DNA from: Atrina japonica | Lineage: Eukaryota > Mollusca > Bivalvia > Pterioida > Pinnidae | Reading direction: 5' to 3' | Length of the DNA stretch: 64,000 nucleotides | NCBI GenBank assembly: GCA_030159075.1 | Contig: BROG01000127.1 | Coordinates: 1,241,501-1,305,500 of the forward strand | In this document: positions 10,485 to 23,400 of the stretch, in pieces | How positions within the stretch are numbered: the first letter of the stretch is position 1 | Layout of the letters: every line of letters starts with the position of its first letter | The notes under the pieces: model-generated | The model's input: only the letters and a program-made list of their open reading frames with translations | What the model was told of the DNA's origin: nothing | The model's database searches: none | Program-made: the position numbers and the translations under genes

Positions 10485-12754
10485 TATATTAAATTTCTAT
10501 GCGACGTGGCAGTGTTATACCCTTACGCTATATTTCCTATTAGTAGCCTTTAGTCTCTTGGTCAAAAACATTTTTCAACTTCAAAGACTGCCGCGAGTTT
10601 CGCATCAGTTAAGATCACGTGAATGAAGAATGACGCAACTTCTATGTCAAACTCCACAGGCAGATCTTGTCAATACACAGTAAGGGAAACTTGACCAAAA
10701 CTAATTTGCATATTAATCGTGTGCAAAAAATTATTAACAGTCCAGTCTATCGCTTTTAATGTCAATTATATTACAAGAGTATAATGGTAAAAAATAATTG
10801 AAAAGTAACATTCTAAAGCAAATTTATAACATCTTAAAAACCATATAGGACGCCAAAATTACCTTCAATAGCATATATTTCAATACGTCTTGCAGACCTA
10901 CATTTTCCAGCGAACTGTTACTACATTTTCGTCATTTTAAAAAAGCAAAAATATATGAATAAAAGTGTGAATTGGAAATTTCAATCTTGAAGTTGAGTTT
11001 ATGTTGCTGAAATGCACATACTGCAAAATGTGCTTTGAACAACTTAGCATAACATAACTGCGTTGATGTTCCATCAACACGTAAAAATGACAAAATTATG
11101 TTGCCACCTTCAGTAAAAGATGTCACTTACTCTACATCGAGGAACAACATTGATATGTTTACCCCGTTTCTCATTTACACACTGGCGTAAAACTATTCAA
11201 ATTGTTCTTTCTGTCTGATGGAGACTTATCATTTCCGGTAAACCAGTGACAGCCTATATCAAGCCTGTTAGGAGGTTTCGTGTTGCTTTTACTGAGTTTT
11301 AACCATATAAACACCCAGACTTTCCTATATCGATGGTTAAATATCTAAGTTTCTTGAATAGAAACATTTTACCAGCGATATACATGTATTTATAAAGCCT
11401 TTATGTATCACTAATTTTACCATGGCAAGAGAAAATTGAAATTGATGGGACCTACGTTGCGCACCTAAGACTTAGTTTATTCTGGAATATATAGAGAAAT
11501 AATGTGTCCATCACATGCTTTTCATTTTCTTACTTACTAAAAGTTCTCCATTGCTTTTAGTTTAGTTGGCATGCAGTCGTCAGCATTTACAAACACAAAA
11601 ATTATTTGACCTCTAGATTTTGATTATGAATATAAAATAATGTTTCACTTATGTCTAAGATATTATCCCAGTAGATACATTTGTATACATTTTTTATTTC
11701 TTTCCACTTCGTTTATTTTTTTTTCAATAGTCCGCGTAAGCAAATAAATTCCACGTACTGTAAATTTAAAATAGTGAACTTTATTTTCGGTAGCAGTTAT
11801 AAGCGGTTACAGTCTGGACAGAATCGCGAAAACCCTTCGAAATCGACAGTAACAAACACATGCACAAGTGTGCGACACTAATGGATATATTTTAGGAACA
11901 CCTTCCCCGTCACGAGTCTTCCCATGTCAAGGTTTTCCGTTACACTCCATTACTCACACATCGTGATAGATTTGGCCTATATTGCGATTTCGCTGCGTCG
12001 ATTTCCATTGACTGCGGATACTGTTTCATGAGCCAATCAGAACGTGTCTAACACTCGATCACATGATTGAGGGGAAATTACGTAAAGAAAGAATAATGGT
12101 GACGTGCAGGATGAGTATGCCACGAGTCTTTTCATTGGCTAAAGTCGGGGGCCAGTGTCAGGTCAATCTAAGTCGGAAATTTTATATCGGCGCTAGATGT
12201 CGCCTCCAGTGATAGCCAAATATGAAATGTAATTTGTCAAGGTGTTTGAGGAACGACGAGTTTCATAAAACCTTGACTTGGGAAGATGCTTCCCTGTTTA
12301 TGTCAGTGTATTGTTATTGATTCCATCTTCTGTACAATTATTCATAAACCATAAATGATATAGTATCCATTTTATTTTGCAAATTATATTTACCATATAT
12401 TACCTGTTATATATTTACCTGTTGGCGGCCCCTCTGCTGGCACTGACACTGTATAACCGTTTTTAGGGGGAAATGTGTTGTTCATCATCAGTCGCCAACG
12501 GCTGCTCCAGGAATTGTGCGAACAAGACCGGTTGCGCATTATTTATGGAAATTTGAATGCCAATTTAAAAAAAAAGAAAAGTAGGAAAACATAAGAAATA
12601 TATCGCTGGTAATATAAATATGAGCATCGAACAGCTTTCAGTTGGCAATCACGGGGTAATGAATGCCAACTTGACAAAGCAAATCCATCATGAAGCGCTA
12701 ATGGAATTTTTCTTTGTCCAGTTGGCATCCATAAGCCCATGAGTGTCGACAGCA

Positions 12755-12844
12755 ATTCACCAACCCTTGAAAAACAATGAACTTCTCTGTATATCAATGA
12801 TTTAGGCCAGTCCAAATTTGTCTTTAGGGATCGGAATGAGTTAA
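12755..12844. mobile_element. 90-bp TTAA-ended MITE, family B
   Basis: It aligns with 18747-18838 and 38220-38310 (shared CAATGGACTTCTCTG-like core, CCAGTCCAA, TCTTTAGGG and terminal GAGTTAA). The left terminus has decayed. TTAA ends suggest mobilisation by a piggyBac-like transposase, which is inference. Confidence 0.65.
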
Positions 12845-13689
12845 AATAAAACCGTTACACTATCCTGTGAGCACGAACATATGAACAGAGACATACTTGT
12901 ATACAACACATGTATGTCTCTGGTATTAATTAAAGTAAACGGATCAAAGATCCAATAAAATTCAATGTCCCTCCAAAGGCAGACTTGCCAACCTTGAAAA
13001 AAATTCATGGGGGAGCTCGAGATTTTTCAGTCTCATGGAGAGACTCTAAATTTTAGTTAGAATTAACAGGGAAATTAAAATTTTTCATGGGGGAGATTGG
13101 CCTGTGCATTTTTCTCGAAGAAATTTATGTAAAGGGACTGAGGATAGTTATGCGAAAAAACCAGTAACACACTCAATGTTAAATATTGTCGTTTTTCATT
13201 TGATTTCACGCTCCGATGGATAGTTTGTAATATCTACTATATTCATTAAGTATGACGTATTATGAAACTTTGTAAAAAAAAAACAAAAAGATAAAAGAAA
13301 AGAAAACAACAACAACAACTAAACCGTTACTTTCATGATAATGTAAAAATAGTATAGGGAAACACTGGTAATAGGAATGTTTCGCTTTCCAGTAAAGACA
13401 AACAAAATTCCATGTTCAATGACGTTTTTATAATGGCACATAGTGTTCAAATGTGTAAACAATTTCAAATATTAAATAAATCAATCAACCCGTCAATCAA
13501 GCACGTTTTGTTTACATTTTTGTATTACTTTTAAAATTGCATTAGTTTTGAAAAAAAACAAAAACAAAAACATGGATCTATGCATAGTCTTCGACACATC
13601 TGACCTGTGCAATTTATTATCATTCATTGTATTGCCCTCATACATCCGTACATTGATATTTTTTAACACAATTATAGAGTAAATTGATA

Positions 13690-13858
13690 ATGGAACAACG
13701 GATACATTTCGAGCTGGAGTATCGGGTCAACGTCAGACGTTTAATCCGGAAATTGTGTTGAAAGTTATCCGCATTAAGTTAAAAATTTACGTTGTGTTGC
13801 AATTTTCCGATTTTACTGATCGACATGCGTTCAACACTTTGGAAGTATTAGCGAATCA
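13690..13858 (+). promoter_or_regulatory. Possible TFB2M promoter / 5' UTR exon
   Basis: This short segment has about a dozen CpG sites in otherwise CpG-poor DNA and ends at a good donor (GCGAATCA|GTAAGT). No other promoter candidate is evident upstream of the first coding exon, whose acceptor is at 17171. There is no transcript evidence. Confidence 0.25.
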
Positions 13859-15119
13859 GTAAGTTATACACTCACATGCCAAAGGTATGTCATCTGCTTT
13901 TTTTTCTTCATTCCCCTCTTGCTTTCTATGATAAATCTTTTTTTTTTCTAAATAACTGGCCTGATTCACATATTCAATGAAATCTTGTAAACTTTATTTA
14001 TTGTGTCCACTGGTTTTGCCTTTGGCTGATTAAAATACAATGATTGATACCTACCTCTTTAATTGAACGTAGCGGTATTCTATGTACTCTGAGTAATTTA
14101 TCCATGCTCATGACGAAACAAAAATTAATTCATTTTGTTGGCGATATTTACACTCAAATTACCCCTACAGGACTTTAGATTAGGTGATGACGGCCATCTA
14201 TTGATACATTGATAAGAAATGGCAACTTTAGTACCTCTTGATAATGATACTGTTTTGATGATACTCTTCATCTTTTGGCACATTATTTATAATTTTTTTA
14301 TTCTTTTTAATTCAATGAAGAGGAAGTCTCAACTTGACAGGAGCTGGGCAACAGTATCATACTTATTACTGGCATACATACTCAAATAATAAACTATCAA
14401 TTAATATTAAAATAAGAATGATTACATATTGGGCAAAACTTCATTTCCCCCTACAATAAATAAATTATAATTTTACTAGCACACAATATATCATTTAGCA
14501 CACTTGTATAATATAACATACCTTAGATTAAGTATATCAAAAGTATATTAGATTAATGTGGCTTGTTCTATTTATGGATCCCATAACAAATTTATGAAGA
14601 ACATGTAACCTGGATCAAAAATATATATTAAAGAAAGTTCTCACTGATGAAAATTTACAGAATTCGAATACTATTGTTCTTAACTCTCCAGAAAGTATTA
14701 ATTACAGAATTTACAAATAATCTCTTGAAATAGAAAAATATCTTGGAAAATTATCCCGAATATTTGCAATAAAATTATGCAATTAACATGTGGTCACGGT
14801 GATCGCTGTTTGTATGATGGGAGATTTCATTTCGATAATTCATCAGTAAGTTTGTTTCAGTAACTGCAGTGAAAGTAATGATATGGATCTAGAAATAACT
14901 GGATGAAATAATATCAAATAACATTTATTTTACATTTAATTTTTTTATGTACGTTTAAATGAATAATTCTTTGCGGAAGTTCAACTAATATCAGTCCGTT
15001 TCAGTTAGAGTGGTGACAGCGATCGATAGAGACTTAGTTCCGGTAATTCGTCACTAACTGACTAAGTCTGTTTCGGTTACTGAAGTGAAAGTAATGACAT
15101 GGATCTAGCAATAACTGGA

Positions 15120-15258
15120 TGATGGCGTGTAAAAGAATCCTCACTGCATTTGTGCCAGTCCATAGCAAAGACCAAAAAAATTGTAACACTTCATGTCTAA
15201 AGCTGGTGACCTCTCTATATAAGTGAACAATTCTTGGCGTCATGTAATCAAACAAATC
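15120..15258 (+). mobile_element. Decayed SINE-like copy
   Basis: It carries AAAGAATCCTCACTGC, AAGCTGGTGACCTCTCTATA and TAAGTGAACAATTCTTG, which parallel the 9294-9494 insertion but with many changes. Confidence 0.5.
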
Positions 15259-15369
15259 TAGTGAAGATCTCTTGAAGTAAAAGAATGGTATGTATTACAT
15301 TTGTCTGATCTGAATAACCTGTACAACAACTCCCTTCTTAGGACTACAAGTGAAACAAAACAAATTGAG

Positions 15370-15551
15370 TACAGTGGAACCTGTCTTGGGAGACCACCTC
15401 ATTAGCCATTGACATGTGGTCTCGTAAGGCAGGTGGTCTCTCAAAAGAGGTTTTATTCAAAGGATTATTTAACCAAGTGGTTTTCAGAATGTGTTCTGAA
15501 AAGATAGTTGGTCTTTCTTGAGAGTGGTCTTTCAAGGCAGGTTCCACTGTA
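15370..15551. mobile_element. MITE with TACAGTGGAACCTGTCTTG inverted ends
   Basis: The left end TACAGTGGAACCTGTCTTG is mirrored by CAAGGCAGGTTCCACTGTA at the right, with TA at both borders. Inside, GAGACCACC / GGTGGTCTC motifs repeat in both directions. A second copy with the same right end lies at 31682-31853. Confidence 0.8.
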
Positions 15552-15705
15552 CTTGAATATTAATGACAACTATTCAATTCCTAATTGAATATTGGTCTTT
15601 CATGTACTTAGTATTTAAGATAAAAAAAAGTAATAACTAGCACATACAAATTTATTTCTGTGTAAAGGAAAACACCATGGGTAACTTAAAGAATAAATGT
15701 AAAAA

Positions 15706-16875
15706 ATACAGTATGTCGTACAAGACACAAACTTAAATTCTAAGTACAGTATGTGGTACTAGACACAACCTTAAATTCTAAGTACAGTATGTGGTACTAG
15801 ACACAACCTTAAATTCTAAGTACAGTATGTGGTACTAGACAGGACCTTAAATTCTAAGTACAGTATGTGGTACTAGACACAACCTTAAATTCTAAGTACA
15901 GTATGTGGTACTAGACACAAACTTAAATTCTAAGTACAGTATGTGGTACTAGACACAACCTTAAATTCTAAGTACAGTATGTGGTACTAGACACAACCTT
16001 AAATTCTAAGTACAGTATGTGGTACTAGACACAAACTTAAATTCTAAGTACAGTATGTGGTACTAGACAGGACCTTAAATTCTAAGTACAGTATGTGGTA
16101 CTAGACACAACCTTAAATTCTAAGTACAGTATGTGGTACTAGACACAACCTTAAATTCTAAGTACAGTATGTGGTACTAGACACAACCTTAAATTCTAAG
16201 TACAGTATGTGATATTAGACACAACCTTAAATTCTAAGTACAGTATGTGGTACTAGACACAACCTTAAATTCTAAGTACAGTATGTGGTACTAGACAGGA
16301 CCTTAAATTCTAAGTACAGTATGTGGTACTAGACACAACCTTAAATTCTAAGTACAGTATGTGGTACTAGACACAACCTTAAATTCTAAGTACAGTATGT
16401 GGTACTAGACACAACCTTAAATTCTAAGTACAGTATGTGATATTAGACACAACCTTTAAATTCTAAGTACAGTATGTGGTACTAGACACAACCTTAAATT
16501 CTAAGTACAGTATGTGGTACTAGACAGGACCTTAAATTCTAAGTACAGTATGTGGTACTAGACACAACCTAAAAGTTCTAAGTACAGTATGTGGTACTAG
16601 ACACAAACTTAAATTCTAAGTACAGTATGTGGTACTAGACAGGACCTTAAATTCTAAGTACAGTATGTGGTACTAGACACAACTTAATTTCTAAGTATAG
16701 TATGTGGTACTAGACAGGACCTTAAATTCTAAGTTCAGTATGTGGTACTAAACACAACCTTAAGTACTGAGTATGTACAGTATGTGGTACTAAACATGAT
16801 CTTAAGTACTAAGTACAGTGTGGAACTAGACACAACCTTAAGTACTAAGTACAGTATGTGGTGCTAGACACGACC
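15706..16875 (+). repeat. 38-bp minisatellite, about 31 copies, with a 228-bp higher-order period
   Basis: The unit starts GTACAGTATGTGGTACTAGA and ends CACAACCTTAAATTCTAA. The variant ACAGGACC (for ACACAACC) appears at 15841, 16069, 16297 and 16526, i.e. every six units (228, 228, 229 bp). A second variant (GTGATATTAG) appears at 16211 and 16439, again 228 bp apart. The array degrades after about 16680. Each unit contains AGTAC(N8)GTACT, a short inverted repeat. It lies about 330 bp upstream of the first coding exon of TFB2M. Confidence 0.95.
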
Positions 16876-17204
16876 AAATATCTGAATGACAATTTTATAT
16901 TTGAACATTTTATACTAATGACTATTCATTCCTGAATATTCAAACATTAATTTGATTTTTCATATTTCCAGGTGATTACCGTGAATGAAGTACCTAAAAC
17001 TGGAACTTCCGTAGTGGACCTATAATTCATGTTACAAAAATTCTAAATACCGGTAATGATGTACACACTTTTTTTTTTTTTGGTGACTGTCGATAATGTA
17101 CAACATTTGAAAGTTGGTTATCAACTGAAAAAAAATTAATGTTACTTTGATGTGTTTCTTTTTTTTTTCAGATTGAGAAATTTAGTGTGGCTTTCCAAAA
17201 GACA

Positions 17205-17442
17205 ATGTCGACTTCAGTGAAATGTATTTCCAGTCTGGGATCTTTGCATGGCAAATTTTTGTTCATTTTTAACAGTAAAGAGAAAGTTTTACATATGCCA
17301 GGATGCATCAAATATCCATACAAAATAGATGCCAGATTAAAAAGGTCATATTCTTCACAAAAATCTCTGATTGATGTTGTGAAACAACATACAAAGAAGT
17401 CTTCAACAAAAACTTGCTATTTACTAGATCAGAACTATGCAG
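17205..17442 (+). CDS. TFB2M: TFB2M coding exon 1 (presequence)
   Basis: The acceptor is a T-rich tract ending CAG at 17171, so 17172-17204 is 5' UTR. The donor is GCAG|GTAAAT, phase 1. It encodes the targeting peptide and the approach to the methyltransferase fold (...CYLLDQNYA). Confidence 0.85.
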
Positions 17443-20400
17443 GTAAATGAATGTTTTTTTTCAAGATTTATTAACCCCAATATAAAAATGCATATAAGAT
17501 GAGGTAGCTCCCACTTAGACCACCCCACCTGCTCAAATGTGGTTTCTCAAGACAGATGGGAGGACATTTATGCACAAGCAAAATGGACATGTGAGTGCAA
17601 GAAATTTGATCACAACAATTTATCGTTACATGAGTGCAGCAAAATAGAATACTTCTTCCATTAGCTAGAAAATACCCTGGCCAGCCCCCTGCATTGTTTG
17701 GAGTGATATTTTTTGTTGTCTGACCATTGTCATTTTTCTATTTGCAATATTTTTTATCTGTCATTGAATATATAACGACTGATATCATTGGGGTTAGGAA
17801 GATCTAAGATACTTTATTTTCTTTGACTTGAAACTAATTTGTCTGCAGATTTAGATGTCTAGGAAAATGTTATCTCACTCTGTATGTCTATGGTGAGATA
17901 AGCCCGTTCTGGAAGTGCTAGAACTACTTTTTTTTAACATACATGTCCCGTTTGTCATCTCTATGTAAACAAAGATGGATGCAGTAGCTCTTTTATACTG
18001 TTTCAATGTGAGAGAAAAACAGTCAAACACTACTTTCAGGAAGGATGGTGAAATTTCAATCCACTTGCATAAAATTTTGTTTGTCCATGACTGGACTCGA
18101 ATTGACATTTTTCCATACCCCTCAAAGTGGAGTTAAATTGTATTACTGTAATCCTCATAAATAGCTTAGGATGTAAACAGAGAAAGTCTGGCTTTGGCAA
18201 AATGGTTTACATGCCTGTTAAAGGTGGGAGAAACAAATTTCTCTAACATATAATCATAATGCTTAGATAATTTTCAGATTTATTTTTTCCTGATATATTG
18301 GTGGAAACATTTTATAATCAGATGATTTTAAATGTCCTTGGCATGCTAGTAGGATCCCTGTACAATGTATTTAGTTATCTTATATTTTCAGATGAACTTG
18401 CAGAACAGATCATACAAAACAGACATTATTCAGACAGTGTCATTGTAGAGAATAATCCAGGTAAATTACATTTACTGAAACATAATAGGCAAGTGTAATA
18501 TGTTACGTGAATCTAAGATGAAATTTAGTACTGTAAATCTGGATTTTTTGCGGGACTTTATTTTCGTGATACACAAGTTCTAAATTTATATGTGAGATGA
18601 TATTTTCACAATTTTGAATGCCCATTTCATCATAAAATTATTATACTTCATTATGGGATAATTTTATTTTCGCGAGCGAGATCTCTCGTGAAGTTACATG
18701 TAAATAAAATTCTTGCAAATAAAACCAGATTTATAGTATACAGGAAGTTAAGTCTTCAACCACTGAAAAACAATGGACTCTTCTGTAAAACAATGGCTTA
18801 GACCAGTCCAATTGTATCTTTAGGGATGAATGAATTAAGCAATTCAATATAAAGTGAATCTTATATATAAAGACCCTCTTAGGGCCACAACAAAACCAGT
18901 CTTTATGACCAGGTGGTCTTTATACACAGGTGGCCGCTAAAGCAGGTTTTACTGTAATAATAATGGCTTTCACTCCAGGGGTCCAATTTAGCATGTGTCT
19001 CACTAGTCAGTTGGACTAGTTGGGGACAAATTTGACTAGTCTGATGACAAATTCACTAGTCCCGAAGTAGTACGATGAATTAACAAATTGGTACATATTT
19101 ACTGAAGTAGTATTTTAGTGATTAAATACTATCATAAGTCAAAACAACTATGATTATCTTTTTTTGAGTTGAGAAAAAAATTAAGGAGCAAATTAGGTGA
19201 TGCTCAATGTACATTAAAAACTCTTATTAATCATTGCTCATGTTAATACTGTAATATTGATACAGATTTTCTACTAGTCAACAGACTAGATGAAGCACAG
19301 CCTTGACTAGTCCACTGCAAAAGTGACTAGTCTCGGACTGGCAGACTAGTGCTAATTTCAAACCCTGCAGTAAAGGGACGCTATTATTTTATTGTCACAC
19401 AACATTTCACACAGCTTGGATACGTGTGGTTGTGATGTTAGCTCAATTAAATATTATTTTACAATCACATCAGAGATGAATATATTCTTGATGATAAAAT
19501 CCACATATCAAACATGATTTTGCATAAATATGACTTGGCAGCAATAATGGATGCGGACATGAACCTATAAGTATATATGGAAATGACGTTTTGTATTTAT
19601 CATATAGTTGTTGTCTGGTCAAAAAAGGTGTATATAATGTATTGGACCTTGTAAATTGTTTGGTTAGGGTCAGTTTAATTAAAAGTATATATATTTATTG
19701 ATTAAGGATCATGTTATATTTGTATTATGCTTAACCCTTTCAACTCTACAGGCCATAATAGACTGGTCTTAAAAATAGAAAAGAGCATACCATCTTGATT
19801 TTCAGGGGTGAAGGGGTTAAAGGATCAGGTTTAGAAAGAGACTAATTCCTTTCTATTCATTTAAGGACCTGGAGTGTTGACTAAAGCAATTTTGGAGAAG
19901 AAAGAAATAGACCATTATTTATGTACCGAGAAGTTAACACAGTTTCACTCTTACTTAAAGGTATGTTGACTACTTGCGTTAAATCAAATATGAACTTTAA
20001 TTCAACTAAATTTATTTCTCATTTAAATAACACAATCGTTTTCTTTCAGCCTATCTTCATATTTGATTTTGTTCATAGTTTTACTTTTCAGTAAAGCTGA
20101 AGTTTTTACCTAAAATGTTAAAGCAATATGAGCCTTCAGCAACGACAATTTTTTTTTAAAATTGTCTAATAAACTCTAAACCACTTAAATACAATTAAAA
20201 ATATCACTGAACATGAAATTACCTTTTTTTTTTTTTTGTGATTTAAGTCTGTAATCTTTCTTATTTAGGCATGAAATAATACTGCAAATATTTATTAAAG
20301 GTTTTAAAATGAAAATATCAAGCACAAGTTTTCATAATATTTTCAGTCATGTAACACAAGACAACAGAAGAGGAAATCATTATTTATATATGACTTTGAC

Positions 20401-23400
20401 TTATTTCATGATAGAATGTTCCATAGTAATGAGTATAAGATAATGGAAGATCTAAAGAGAACGAATGCTGGTAAGATTTTAGAACTTGCTCTAATCTTTG
20501 TATCCATTTTCTGAGAGCTTCATAAATGTATGGTATCAAATTTGTATATATTCACTCTCTGGTGTAATATTTTTGTCCCTACATTTTTCTGACCTGCACT
20601 ATCTGGCCCCTTAGTTTCGCCTCCTGGTAATTTTTGCCCCCTGGTAATTTTCGCCCTAAATCTTCACAGTCTCATGGATGATGTTATGTCCACGTTTCAA
20701 TTATTTAGCTTGAAATTTTCGCTTTCATTTTAAATTCGCTCTCTCATCTAAGAGCGCAAATAGTGAAAAGAAAACGCGAGTGAAAAAGTCCAGGTAAACA
20801 GTATCCGTGTGAGTTTTCTTTAAGTTAACATGAAAAAGCTTAAAGTAAATCTAATTCTGCCATATTTCTGACACCATTAGTTTAGGAACCCTGTTATAAT
20901 GTATACTGTAAGTTGTACTGCAGCTTTTTGAGATCACGGTATAAAATAATCATAGTTGAGTTTTTTCTGTGATACATTATTTGTTAAATGTTAAGAGCTT
21001 TTGAAACACAGGATCAGCATGTGTATACTTGTAATTGATTATAATACGTTATCTAATTGGTTGTTTTTAAATGATAAAACAATTGCCTTCTGTAGACTGG
21101 TATCCTGATCAGGATGCAGAATATATTTTACATTGACTGGCATCCTTACCAAGTATAAGAATAATTTGTGCTATGATAAAAATCACCAAACCATTTTTCA
21201 TATACTACATTGTACAGTCAAAACTGTCTATAAGGCCACATAAAGGGACAGGCAAAAGTAGCTGTTATAGACAGCTGGCCTTTATAAAGAGGTTTATTCA
21301 TAACAAAAAAAGTTAACAAAGTTTATGTTTGAACAGCCTTTATATACAGGTGCTCTTTATATATACAGAGTTGGGCATTAATGCAAGTTTGACTGTATTG
21401 TTATAACACTGATATTTGTCCATTTCCAGCTCGGGCAGCACTGACAGTGATAAACATGATCTATCCTAAAACAGTTGATATGAACAAAGCAATAAACAAA
21501 CTAACAGAACAATTAGTGGAGAAGGATGGATTATATCAACAACATCCCACAGAATTCTTTTTCTTCTCTCCACCAAATTTGATAAGAGTAAGTGTTAATT
21601 TAATGTTATGTATACAGTTTGTTTTGTTTGTTTAAAAAGTTTTTAAATGTAAAATGTAGGCAATTTAATTTGTGCTTTTAGGTCAGCAGGAACACTTATT
21701 CCTTTTGTAAAAGAAATCTTGTTCAGGGAGACATTAATTCAATTTTTACCACAGACATTTTCAATGATTATAGAAATTGTTACTATAGAATCAATATCAC
21801 TTAAAAAGGGGGGGGGACTTCTATGATCAAGTGGTTAGAGTTTAACCCATGAAGTCTCTCGCTTATAGTCAGCGAGGGTTTGAGCTGACCTAAGCTGATT
21901 TTGTGAGAAGGTGTGGAAGTTTACTTGCAGAAGGCCGGTGGTCTCTTCCTGGGTACATTGTAACCGGGTTCCCTCCTACACCATTAAAATTACCGCCATT
22001 ACCATATAACTGAAAAATTGTTGTGTGTGGCATAAAAAAACATCGTTTAATTAAATAAACAAATTGAGGAAAAAAATTAGTAGAAACATTTAAGTTACAA
22101 CTCATATTAATGTAACAGTACTATCTTAAATGATAACTCTAATTTTATACATCCTCTGGCTGCTGTACCCCAGGTCATTTACACACGTTACATATATTTA
22201 CATTTCCTTCGGCAGTCTCCCTTTGACTCCATGTTAATCTAGACTGTTTTTATATCAGCTATGATTAAAGTTCCTTACATAATAGTCACACAAAGATGTT
22301 TCCTAGTTCCTCACATGACAGTCATGCTAAGATGTTTCCTAGTTTCTCACATGACAGTCATGCTAAGATGTATCCTAATTCCTCACATGACAGTCACGCT
22401 AAGATATATCTTAGTTCCCCACATGACATTCTCAATAAAATGTATCCTAGTTCCTCACATGACAGTCATGCTAAGATGTTTCCTAGTTCCTCACATGACA
22501 GTCTCACTAAGATGTATCCTAATTCCTCACATGACAGTTGCACTAAGATATATCCTAGTTCCTCACATGACAATCTCACTAAGATGTAACCTAGATCCTC
22601 ACATGACAGTCACGCTATGATGTATCTTAGTTTCACATGACAGTCATTCTAAGATGGATCCTAGTTTCTCACATGACAGTCACGCTAAGATATATCTTAG
22701 TTCCTCACATGACAGTCTCACTAAGATGTATCCTAGTTCCTCACATGACAGTCAAGCTATGATGTGTCCTAGTTCCTCACATGACAGTCAGGCTAAGGTG
22801 TATCAATTAGACTACTGTATATTTAGACATTTTAGTCCCTGCTTATTTTCACCCTATTACAACAGAAAGCATATTCACTCTGTTTTAAATTCACCCTAAA
22901 TCACCGTTGACTCATGGATGACATTTATGTCTGTTCTTCACTTAATTAGCTTGAAATTTTCGCTTTCATTTTTAATTGGCTGCCTCATCTATAGACAAAA
23001 ATGAAATGGGAGTAAACATATCCAGATATGTAGTATACTTTGACCTGACTGTTCAATTAAGATGAGACTGATTTTTTTTAAGATGGGGTTTTCAAATCTC
23101 ATTATTCTGTTTTTTCAATATGAAAACTATGATATGTTAATACATATATAATAATGGAATGCTTGTCAGTTTGCATTTATTGTCAATATGGATGTTGTGT
23201 GGATGACAAATAAATATTCATGGCGTTCTAGCAAGCGCACTTCCATTTATCACCACCCAAACAGCATCCATAGGGATACTCTGACAAGCATTCAGTTAAT
23301 ACATGATTATCTGTAACTGTAAAAAATATGAATTATTTGAGTTGGGTTACTATGAACAAAGTGTGTTTTGCAAATCTCTGGATCTAGTAAAGAATAAGGC

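Larger units (their letters stand above)
10331..15119. other. Long stretch without a recognised gene
   Basis: AT-rich intergenic DNA holding a 90-bp TTAA MITE (12755-12844), several short inverted repeats built on CAGCGATAT/ATATCGCTG (10391, 10442-10482, 11372, 12601), and a CpG-richer island at about 13690-13860 that may be the TFB2M promoter. Confidence 0.4.

Noticed and set aside
12543..12815. Minus-strand open frame of 90 codons (MDWPKSLIYREVHCFSRV)
   Set aside because: Its first third lies in a TTAA MITE, and the rest ends in a poly-lysine/phenylalanine low-complexity stretch.
22261..22899. Open frames of 81-119 codons with SSSHDSHAKMYP or VPHMTVMLRC repeats
   Set aside because: The 36-bp minisatellite is a multiple of three, so frames stay open by chance; it lies inside a TFB2M intron.
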